A DNA stretch of 5,412 bases, from the NCBI GenBank assembly GCA_029256565.1, contig JAQSXQ010000176.1, forward strand, positions 1-5,412, in the 5' to 3' direction. Shown here one piece after another: positions 1-4,728 of the stretch; within the stretch, counting starts at the first letter, position 1, and each line of letters starts with the position of its first letter. Both the position numbers and the translations under genes were made by a program. The notes beneath the pieces were generated by a model. It searched no databases. It saw only the letters and a program-made list of their open reading frames with translations, and was not told the DNA's origin. The DNA is from Mycobacterium sp. (GTDB taxonomy: Bacteria > Actinomycetota > Actinomycetes > Mycobacteriales > Mycobacteriaceae).

Positions 1-132
1 ATGCGCGTGCTCGAGCGGGTGTCCCCACCCGCCTGATTGCGCCTCGCCCTCCCCGCGAACATCGATTACCGCCACGTTCTACGGCGCGACGAAGCGTGGC
101 CTGAGCCGACACTCGGCGCAGACAAGCCAGAG
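1..132. other. Left-edge region with no assignable gene
   Basis: No gene can be established here. Three edge possibilities were read. On the plus strand, codons 1-36 could be the tail of a gene ending RVLERVSPPA-stop. On the minus strand, a GTG at 75 opens 25 codons to the edge (begins VAVIDVRGEGEAQ), and an ATG at 62 opens an Arg-rich frame to the edge. None has a good ribosome binding site or a recognisable domain, so none is called. A perfect 7-bp hairpin (GCGGGTG at 15-21, loop TCCC, CACCCGC at 26-32) overlaps all three frames. If the plus-strand reading is right, a convergent gene ends here and the hairpin lies at its stop codon. More flanking sequence to the left would settle it. Confidence 0.3.
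71..117 (-). terminator. Candidate tandem-hairpin terminator after the glycosyltransferase operon
   Basis: Two inverted repeats lie 16-62 nt past the stop codon of the last operon gene. The nearer one is GCCGA (105-109), loop CAC, TCGGC (113-117). The farther one pairs GCCACG (71-76) with CGTGGC (95-100) and can extend by TTC (77-79) pairing GAA (91-93) around one bulged G. Neither is followed by a U-rich tract. Mycobacterial terminators often lack clear U-tracts, so this is possible, but short GC-rich hairpins are also common by chance at this base composition. Confidence 0.3.
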
Positions 133-1203
133 CTAGCGGCGGGTCTCCGCGCACGCGCAGTCGAAGTCGCCCTCTAGGCCGCGCGGCAGGTCGTCGCCGC
201 GGAAGATGCCGCTGCCCGCCGTGGTCGACGAGAGCGCATCGGCGGCCAGGATCATCGCTGCGCCGGTCCACGTGGTGCGCTCGACCGGCCAGCGCTTGCC
301 GTCGGCGAACACCAGACCCGTCCAGTACGAGCCATCGGTCTCGCGCAGGTGGTGCATGGCGGCGAATTGCTCGTGGGCGCGGGCAGTGTCGCCCATCGCG
401 TCGAGCGCCATCACCAGTTCGCAGGTCTCCGCGCCGGTCACCCAGGGCCGGTGGTCGATGCAGCGGATGCCGAGGCCCGGAACCACGAACTCGTCCCAGC
501 GGGCGTCGATGCGGGCACGTGCCGCGTCGCCGCGGATCGCCCCGCCCAGCACCGGGTAGTACCACTCCATCGAGTGAGAGTCCTTGACCAGGAACGACTC
601 TGGGTGTGCGGCAATCGCGTGGCCGAGCTGCCCGACCGCCACCTCCCACTCCGGCTGCGGCTGGTCGAGGTAGTTCGCCAGCGCCAGCGCGCAGCGGATC
701 GCGTGGTAGATGCTCGAGCTGCCGGTCAGCAGTGCTTCCTGCAGGATGCCCGCCGGGCTGGCGCCCCAGGAGATCTCGCCGCCTGCGAGCTGCAGCGTCA
801 GCACGAAGTCGATGGCCTTGCTGACCACCGGCCACATCGCCTCGGCGAATTCGCGGTCCTCGGTGATCAGCACGTGGTGCCACACCCCGGTCGCGACGTA
901 GGCGCAGAAGTTGCTGTCGCTGTTGGCGTCTTCGATCACGCCGTTGCGGAATTGAATGGGCCACGAGCCGTCGGCCCGTTGCGTGTCGCGGCACCAGTCG
1001 TACGCCGCGCGCGCAGGCTCCCACAGCCCCGCGACGCTCAGCGCCATCGCGTTCTCGACGTGATCCCACGGGTCGGTGTGCCCGCCGACGAACCACGGCA
1101 GCGCACCCGAGGATTCCTGGGTTGCCGCGATGGACTCCGCCGTCTGCAGGCACTGCTCAGGCGTGAGAACGCCTGGCACCCCGGGAATCTCGTGTTGACG
1201 CAC
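133..1203 (-). CDS. Alpha/alpha-toroid protein (prenyltransferase/squalene cyclase-like or six-hairpin glycosidase-like)
   Basis: A 356-residue soluble protein made of repeated helical hairpins with aromatic-rich signatures. Visible motifs are WDHVENAMAL (46-55), DTQRADGSW (73-81, resembling the QW-type turn of terpene-cyclase toroids), SNFCAYVATGVWHH (97-110), WVTGAETCELVMAL (254-267), RETDGSYW (287-294) and ERTTWTGAAMILAADAL (308-324). There is no signal peptide or membrane segment. The DxDD motif of squalene-hopene cyclases is not seen, and similar alpha/alpha barrels occur in GH15/GH88-type glycosidases. So the common 'prenyltransferase' label should be taken as a fold, not an activity. 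The start is GTG at 1203, sharing its G with the TAG stop of the upstream methyltransferase (TAGTG), which implies translational coupling; the Shine-Dalgarno is weak (GGGGA, about 12 nt away). The Cys-containing C-terminal tail (about 328-356) looks disordered. It is the third gene of an operon with a glycosyltransferase and a methyltransferase, so a role on a sugar-containing substrate is plausible. Its catalytic function is unknown. Confidence 0.85.
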   Translation of the reverse strand: MRQHEIPGVPGVLTPEQCLQTAESIAATQESSGALPWFVGGHTDPWDHVENAMALSVAGLWEPARAAYDWCRDTQRADGSWPIQFRNGVIEDANSDSNFCAYVATGVWHHVLITEDREFAEAMWPVVSKAIDFVLTLQLAGGEISWGASPAGILQEALLTGSSSIYHAIRCALALANYLDQPQPEWEVAVGQLGHAIAAHPESFLVKDSHSMEWYYPVLGGAIRGDAARARIDARWDEFVVPGLGIRCIDHRPWVTGAETCELVMALDAMGDTARAHEQFAAMHHLRETDGSYWTGLVFADGKRWPVERTTWTGAAMILAADALSSTTAGSGIFRGDDLPRGLEGDFDCACAETRR

Positions 1204-1937
1204 TAGGCCGTCACATCCCCGTCGGCCGCAGGCTTCCGGAAGTACAGCGCGACGCTCTTGCCGATCAGCGGGTTCAGCACCGCCTCCGCGTTACGCGTCA
1301 GCCAGGGACGAGACATCATGTCCCACACCAACAACTTGTGATACGCCGTGACGGCCGGGTGGTCGGGCTTGTCGACGCCCACGGCGCACTTGAGCCACCA
1401 GAACGGCGCGTGCAGCGCATGCGCGTGATGGCGGTGATCGAATTCCATTCCGCGCGCAGCGATCTTGGCGTGCAGCTCGTCGGCGCGGTAGATCCGGATG
1501 TGCCCGCCCTCGTTGGCGTGGTACTCGTCGGACAGCATCCAGCAGACCTTCTCCGGCAGCCACCGCGGCACGGTGACGACGAGCCGGCCGCCGGGCTTGA
1601 GCACCCGGACCAACTCGTCGATCGCACGCTCGTCGGCCGGGACGTGCTCGAGGATCTCCGATGCGATCACGAAGTCGAATGAGCCGTCGTCGAACGGCAG
1701 GTCCAGCGCGTCACCCTTGACGGCCTCGGCCTTGGCCGACGCGGGTGCTTCGCCCTGCTCGGCCATCGCCTGCAGGATCGCGTCGACGTCGTTGAGGTCC
1801 GACGCGCTCTGGTCGAACGCGACGACGTTCGCGCCGCGGCGGAACGCCTCGAACGAGTGACGTCCCGCGCCGCACCCGACGTCGATGACGGTGGAGCCCG
1901 CGCCGACGCCAAGCCGGTCGAAGTCGACGGTCAGCAT
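1203..1937 (-). CDS. Class I SAM-dependent methyltransferase (Methyltransf_11/UbiE-like)
   Basis: A 244-residue Rossmann-fold methyltransferase that transfers a methyl group from S-adenosylmethionine to an unidentified acceptor. Motif I is VIDVGCGAG (17-25), binding the SAM methionine and ribose. The acidic end of strand 2 is D42 (VAFDQS). GDALDLPF (75-82) contacts the adenine. FDFVIASEILEHV (87-99) is the strand-4/post-II region, and LKPGG (113-117) is the usual turn before strand 5. The C-terminal half is rich in His, Trp and Phe (HRHHAHALHAPFWW, 168-181) and probably forms the acceptor pocket. The ATG at 1937 overlaps the glycosyltransferase end by 7 nt (ATGCTGA) and follows a GAAGG element at 7 nt. 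That element comes from the Lys codons at the tail of the upstream gene, so translation is coupled. The same frame stays open upstream to 2711, but that part is an Arg/Gly-rich out-of-frame reading of the glycosyltransferase and is not protein. The methylated group (sugar hydroxyl, lipid or other) cannot be read from the sequence. Confidence 0.93.
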   Translation of the reverse strand: MLTVDFDRLGVGAGSTVIDVGCGAGRHSFEAFRRGANVVAFDQSASDLNDVDAILQAMAEQGEAPASAKAEAVKGDALDLPFDDGSFDFVIASEILEHVPADERAIDELVRVLKPGGRLVVTVPRWLPEKVCWMLSDEYHANEGGHIRIYRADELHAKIAARGMEFDHRHHAHALHAPFWWLKCAVGVDKPDHPAVTAYHKLLVWDMMSRPWLTRNAEAVLNPLIGKSVALYFRKPAADGDVTA

Positions 1938-3181
1938 GCGCCTGCCTTCTTCTTGTCTGCCTTCTCGATTGCCCGCTCGTACACCGCAACGGTCTGCGCG
2001 GCGACGGACTCCCAACTGAACACGTCCAGCGCCCTGCGCCGACCCGCGGCGCCCAAGCGGTGCAGGTCCAGCGGCGAGTCGAGCAGTTCGCCGAGGGTCT
2101 TGGTCAGGTCGTCCACGTCGCCGGGGTTGACCAGGCGCGCACATTCGTCGTTCGCGCCCACCACCTCGGGCAGTGCGCCGGCCCGGCTCGCGACGATCGG
2201 CGTGCCACTGGCCATCGCCTCGACGGCGGGCAGCGAGAAGCCCTCGTACAGCGACGGGATGCAGGCCACCTCGGCCGACGACAGCAGTGCCGCCAACTCG
2301 GCGTCGGTCACGCCGCTGGACACCGTGACGATGTCGGAGATGCCGAGTTCGGCGATGAGCTTCTCGGTCGGGCCGTTCGGCTCGAGCTTGGCCACCAGCT
2401 GGACGTCGACGTCGCGTTCCACGCGCAGCCGGGACACCGCGTGCAGCAGGTGACTCACGCCCTTGAGCGGCACGTCGGCACTGGCGATCGCGATGATCCG
2501 GTTGCGCACCCGGTTCGGGGCGGGCGTGAACAGCTCGGTGTCGACGCCGAGCGGCACCACGTGCAGCTGGCTCGGCGAGACGCCGAAGTCCTCGGCGATG
2601 TCGGCGGCCGACGTCGACGACACCGTCAACAACTCCGGGATGCGGCGGGCGACGGTCTTCTGCATCTCCGCGAAGCCGTACCAGCGCCGCACCAACGGCT
2701 TGCGCCACCACTTCGCGGCCGCGACGTCGAGCACCCGGTCACGCGTGATCGGGTGGTGCACGGTGGCGACCACCGGCATGCCGGAGTCGGCGATGTCGAG
2801 CAGTGCGGTGCCGAGGCTCTGGTTGTCGTGCACGACGTCGAAGTCGTCGCGGCGCTCGGCGAGGATGCGTGCCATCCGCAGGCAGAACGTCTTGGGCTCG
2901 GGGAACGCGGCCGTCCACGTGCTGAGCAGTTCCAGCAGGTCGATGCGGTCGTGGATCTCGCTGGGCCGCGGGATCCGGAACGGGTCCGGCTCGCGGTAGA
3001 GGTCGAGGCTTGGCACCTCGGTGAGCCGGACGCGGGGATCGAGACCGCCGGGATAGGGCGGCCCCGAGAACACCTCGACGTCGTGACCGAGTTCTACGAG
3101 GCCGCGACTCAGGTGCCGGACGTACACGCCCTGGCCGCCACAATGCGTCTTGCTCCGATAGGAGAGCAGGGCGATCCGCAT
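1931..3181 (-). CDS. GT-B glycosyltransferase, family 4 (GT4)
   Basis: A 416-residue retaining glycosyltransferase that transfers a sugar from an NDP-sugar to an acceptor in the cytosol or at the inner membrane face. It has two Rossmann-like domains. The N-terminal acceptor domain starts MRIALLSYRS and has the glycine loop GGQGVYVRHL (15-24), then FDVVHDN (114-120) and VVATVHHP (137-144). The C-terminal donor domain has VVPLGVDTELF (208-218) and the GT4 EX7E signature EGFSLPAVE (E313 and E321), followed by SGTPIVASRAGALPEVVG (325-342). Length is normal for GT4. The start is ATG at 3181, with GGTGA 7 nt upstream, about 45 nt after a predicted transcription start. There are no membrane helices. 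It is the first gene of the operon with the methyltransferase and the toroid protein, and appears to be controlled by the inverted repeat at 3217-3234. Donor sugar and acceptor are unknown; mycobacterial GT4 enzymes of this shape make mannosides, trehalose derivatives, methylglucose polysaccharides or glycolipids. Confidence 0.95.
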   Translation of the reverse strand: MRIALLSYRSKTHCGGQGVYVRHLSRGLVELGHDVEVFSGPPYPGGLDPRVRLTEVPSLDLYREPDPFRIPRPSEIHDRIDLLELLSTWTAAFPEPKTFCLRMARILAERRDDFDVVHDNQSLGTALLDIADSGMPVVATVHHPITRDRVLDVAAAKWWRKPLVRRWYGFAEMQKTVARRIPELLTVSSTSAADIAEDFGVSPSQLHVVPLGVDTELFTPAPNRVRNRIIAIASADVPLKGVSHLLHAVSRLRVERDVDVQLVAKLEPNGPTEKLIAELGISDIVTVSSGVTDAELAALLSSAEVACIPSLYEGFSLPAVEAMASGTPIVASRAGALPEVVGANDECARLVNPGDVDDLTKTLGELLDSPLDLHRLGAAGRRRALDVFSWESVAAQTVAVYERAIEKADKKKAGAC

Positions 3182-3216
3182 GGTCAGTTCACCGCGACCA
3201 GAGTCGACTTAAAGGC

Positions 3217-3234
3217 TCTGGACATGTGTCCAGA
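3217..3234. promoter_or_regulatory. Perfect inverted-repeat operator at the glycosyltransferase promoter
   Basis: TCTGGACA (3217-3224), spacer TG, TGTCCAGA (3227-3234): two 8-bp arms that pair perfectly. It starts at the last base of the -10 hexamer on the minus strand and covers the predicted transcription start, a typical position for repression. The length and symmetry suit a dimeric TetR-like repressor, but the regulator is inferred, and none is encoded in this window. Confidence 0.65.
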
Positions 3235-3262
3235 CTATAGTTTGACGGGCTAGCCGCCGCAA
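3234..3262 (-). promoter_or_regulatory. SigA-type promoter for the glycosyltransferase operon
   Basis: Reading the minus strand, TTGCGG (complement of 3257-3262) is followed after 17 bp by TATAGT (complement of 3234-3239). The -10 matches TATAAT at 5 of 6 positions, the -35 matches TTGACA at 3 of 6, and the spacing is ideal. Transcription would start near 3226-3228, giving a leader of about 45 nt before the ATG at 3181. The perfect 8-bp palindrome GGCTAGCC (3248-3255) lies between the two hexamers and might be another protein-binding site. Confidence 0.6.
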
Positions 3263-3289
3263 CGCGGCCATTCCGGTCCGCTTCACCGG
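3256..3289 (-). terminator. Weak hairpins between the PPOX gene and the glycosyltransferase promoter
   Basis: Two short hairpins follow the PPOX-gene stop codon: CCGGT (3273-3277) with ACCGG (3285-3289), loop 7 nt, and GCCGC (3256-3260) with GCGGC (3264-3268), loop 3 nt. There is no U-tract, and the second hairpin overlaps the -35 element. They could weakly separate the two transcription units. The rest of this 120-nt gap holds only the promoter and operator. Confidence 0.2.
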
Positions 3290-3301
3290 GAACCCGCACC
3301 C

Positions 3302-3757
3302 TCACTCGGGCGGGAATCCGCCGGTGGCCACCGGGCCCCACCGCACCGGCGTGACCCGGATCAGGCACTTGCCCTGCTCGACCATCGCCTTGCGGTACTC
3401 GTCCCAGTCGGAGTGCTCACCCGAGATCACGCGAAAGTACTCGACCAGCGGTTCGACGGCGTCCGGCAGGTCGATCACCTCGGCCTCGCCGTCCACCTGC
3501 ACGTACGCGTCGTTGAACTCGTCGGACAGCACGGTGACGCTGGCCCTGGGGTCGCGTCGCAGGTTGGCGGCCTTGGCGCGCTGCGGGTAGCTGGCGATCA
3601 CGATGCGGCCCTGCGCGTCGACGCCACCGGTGACGGGCGAGGACTGCAGCGAGCCGTCGGAGCGGTACGTGGTCAGGACCATGCGGTGGCGTGGCCGGAC
3701 GAAGTCGAGCATCTCGGTGCGGGCGACGGTGTCCGCCGTCGCGTACTTGCGGGCCAT
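3302..3757 (-). CDS. PPOX-class, probably F420-dependent oxidoreductase (Rv1155-like, FDOR-B type)
   Basis: A 151-residue single-domain split-beta-barrel flavoprotein/deazaflavoprotein of the pyridoxamine 5'-phosphate oxidase superfamily, expected to work as a homodimer in the cytosol. The segments QRAKAANLRRDPRAS (59-73) and GEHSDWDEYRKAMV (113-126) closely match my recollection of M. tuberculosis Rv1155 (RAKTRNLRRDPRAS, GEHSDWDDYRQAMV), an F420-binding protein. The first is the phosphate-binding Arg/Lys region and the second a family-specific helix. MVLTTYRSDGSLQSSPV (26-42) is the usual first beta hairpin. Length is normal for the family. Substrate is unknown; relatives reduce quinones, biliverdin or xenobiotics with F420H2. 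The ATG at 3757 lies 22 nt after the stop of the small upstream gene and 6 nt after TAGGTT, so it may be read both from the upstream transcript and from a leaderless mRNA. FMN rather than F420 use cannot be excluded from sequence. Confidence 0.9.
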   Translation of the reverse strand: MARKYATADTVARTEMLDFVRPRHRMVLTTYRSDGSLQSSPVTGGVDAQGRIVIASYPQRAKAANLRRDPRASVTVLSDEFNDAYVQVDGEAEVIDLPDAVEPLVEYFRVISGEHSDWDEYRKAMVEQGKCLIRVTPVRWGPVATGGFPPE

Positions 3758-3763
3758 GCGTCC

Positions 3764-3769
3764 AACCTA
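3764..3769 (-). promoter_or_regulatory. Possible -10 element for a leaderless PPOX transcript
   Basis: The minus strand reads TAGGTT-GGACGC-ATG. A TANNNT hexamer ending exactly 6 nt before the start codon is the usual layout for mycobacterial leaderless mRNAs, where the A of ATG is +1. No good -35 is visible, and AGGTTGG could instead serve as a weak ribosome binding site. Confidence 0.35.
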
Positions 3770-3779
3770 CTGAGTCGGC

Positions 3780-4112
3780 CTACTTGCGCTTCAGCGTCCA
3801 GGCCGGCACCCAGTGCGCGACCGACCGGCGATTGGGGCCGTACGCCACGTCGTACCGGACCCAGCCCCACCAGTGCCCCTGCTCGCACATCCCCCAGCAC
3901 GACAGCACGCCGTCGACGATCGCGTGCATCTGCAGACCCGCCGGGTGATAGCCGCCGGCCCGGTGCGGTTCGCGCGGGAACACCGCCCCCAGGTCGACCA
4001 GGACCTCGATCGGCGGATCGACGTGACGGAAGGCCGGCGGCGTGGGCTGCCCGTTGTGCCCGATCGATTGCATCTGCCCCACCGTTCGATCATATGTTCG
4101 AACGACGGTCAT
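3780..4112 (-). CDS. Small Trp/Cys-containing protein of unknown function
   Basis: I do not recognise this family. The 110-residue product has no signal peptide or membrane helix. The N-terminal part is Pro/His-rich (PTPPAF, REPHRAGGYHPAG, 47-59). The C-terminal part has a CWGMC motif (C72, C76) followed by H80 and a tryptophan cluster (W81, W82, W84), then W101 and W105, ending in basic LKRK. This could be a small beta-sheet domain; C72/C76 with nearby His might bind metal, but that is speculation. The ATG at 4112 is 3 nt after the stop of the peptidase-like gene, with AAGGG 7 nt upstream, which supports this start and operon reading. An in-frame ATG at 4073 (codon 14) would give 97 residues. 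It follows GGTGGGG at 3 nt and a TATGAT hexamer embedded in a LexA-like box, so a second, shorter product is possible. The PPOX gene starts 22 nt downstream. Confidence 0.75.
   Translation of the reverse strand: MTVVRTYDRTVGQMQSIGHNGQPTPPAFRHVDPPIEVLVDLGAVFPREPHRAGGYHPAGLQMHAIVDGVLSCWGMCEQGHWWGWVRYDVAYGPNRRSVAHWVPAWTLKRK
4086..4101. promoter_or_regulatory. Near-perfect LexA (SOS) box
   Basis: TCGATC-ATAT-GTTCGA matches the mycobacterial LexA consensus TCGAAC-N4-GTTCGA at 11 of 12 positions (only the fifth base differs). On the minus strand it reads TCGAAC-ATAT-GATCGA and contains TATGAT (complement of 4089-4094), a plausible -10. This would start transcription near 4082, just before the in-frame ATG at 4073. 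It lies inside codons 4-9 of the long form of the small protein, so it may be an internal promoter. My estimate of finding such a match by chance in a random window this size is about 1%. Confidence 0.5.
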
Positions 4113-4115
4113 CCG

Positions 4116-4640
4116 CTAACCCTTGAGCAAGCCTCGAGGCGGCAGCACGAAGGCGAAGGCCCGCGGGTATCCGACACCGGTGAGCCGGGCGGAACGGACG
4201 TCGGCCGCGGTCACCCGCCGCACGTCGCCCGAGGACGGCTCGTAACACCCGAACTCGTCCCGATCCACGTCGACGATCAGCACCCAGTGCCGCGGAATCG
4301 CCCGTCCGACCAGCATCGGCACCGGCCGACCGCTGCGTACGGCGGCCAGCACGTCGTCCAGCGAATCCCGGCGCCGCCAGAGCCCGCGCCAGAGCCGCCA
4401 GCGGTACCCCGCGCCGATCGCCGCGGCCATCGCCATCGGCGTCGTGCCGAGCGCGCGCGGCCAGAGGATGTTGACGCGGCCGTGCACGCGGGCCTGTTCC
4501 GCCGCGAACCAGGCGAGATCCGCCGGGCCCGCGCCTGCCAACCGATGGGACGGCTCGAGCAGCGCTCGGGCCACGACGGCGACCGCGGGTCCGCAGCTGA
4601 CGCCGTCGCGTTGCCGCAGCCGCATCCCTGCGAGCCTCAT
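4116..4640 (-). CDS. C39/papain-like cysteine peptidase-like protein
   Basis: A 174-residue protein with the layout of the Peptidase_C39-like clan. Q10 is a candidate oxyanion-hole residue, followed by the nucleophile region DGVSCGPAVAVVA with C16 (Q-x5-C). The His region is PRHWVLIVDVD with H118, followed 16 residues later by YEPSSG, where the family usually has DP..G. Here the acidic member would be E134 instead of Asp. A strongly cationic, Trp-rich stretch lies at 79-91 (YRWRLWRGLWRRR). No signal peptide or membrane helix is seen, and no ABC transporter or bacteriocin gene is nearby, so a classic leader-peptidase role is not supported. It could instead be a housekeeping peptidase or a transferase-like relative. 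The ATG at 4640 is chosen because TAGCCT lies exactly 6 nt upstream, fitting a leaderless mRNA; ATG at 4625 (codon 6, GAGG at 9 nt) is an alternative. It leads the group that includes the small Trp/Cys protein and the PPOX protein. Confidence 0.75.
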   Translation of the reverse strand: MRLAGMRLRQRDGVSCGPAVAVVARALLEPSHRLAGAGPADLAWFAAEQARVHGRVNILWPRALGTTPMAMAAAIGAGYRWRLWRGLWRRRDSLDDVLAAVRSGRPVPMLVGRAIPRHWVLIVDVDRDEFGCYEPSSGDVRRVTAADVRSARLTGVGYPRAFAFVLPPRGLLKG

Positions 4641-4646
4641 CGCTCC

Positions 4647-4652
4647 AGGCTA
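4647..4652 (-). promoter_or_regulatory. Possible -10 element for a leaderless peptidase-like gene transcript
   Basis: The minus strand reads TAGCCT-GGAGCG-ATG, with the TANNNT hexamer 6 nt before the start codon, so the transcript would begin at the ATG. GGAG is only 2 nt from the ATG, too close for a normal ribosome binding site, which favours the leaderless reading. No convincing -35 was found. Confidence 0.45.
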
Positions 4653-4681
4653 GGCCGATTTCGGGTGATTCCGACGCCGGA

Positions 4682-4714
4682 TGAGTGGGTACTGAGTGAA
4701 CACACGTCCACTCA
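4682..4714. promoter_or_regulatory. Repeated TGAGTG half-sites in the divergent intergenic region
   Basis: Three related heptamers: TGAGTGG (4682-4688), TGAGTGA (4693-4699) and the inverted CCACTCA (4708-4714). The first two are direct repeats with a 4-nt spacer (11-bp period), as for some response-regulator sites. The first and third are a perfect 7-bp inverted repeat; the second and third form TGAGTG-N10-CACTCA. The cluster ends 14 nt before the acyl-CoA dehydrogenase start, so it is likely an operator for that gene, possibly also affecting the divergent peptidase-like gene. The regulator is unknown. Confidence 0.4.
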
Positions 4715-4728
4715 CCCCGGGAGCCGCC

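Noticed and set aside
15..32. Perfect 7-bp GC hairpin as a terminator
   Set aside because: No U-tract, and it overlaps every possible edge reading frame, so it is recorded only as a hairpin within the edge region.
349..1206. 285-codon plus-strand open frame
   Set aside because: Antisense to the toroid protein; its Arg/Ala/Val-rich composition and lack of motifs mark it as a shadow frame.
1203..2711. 502-codon minus-strand open frame that includes the methyltransferase
   Set aside because: Residues before the ATG at 1937 are an Arg/Gly-rich shadow of the glycosyltransferase read out of frame. A real methyltransferase starts at 1937 with its own ribosome binding site, so this is not a fusion protein.
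2060..3253. 397-codon plus-strand open frame
   Set aside because: Antisense to the glycosyltransferase, with His/Arg/Val/Gln-skewed composition typical of the opposite strand of high-GC genes, and no domain.
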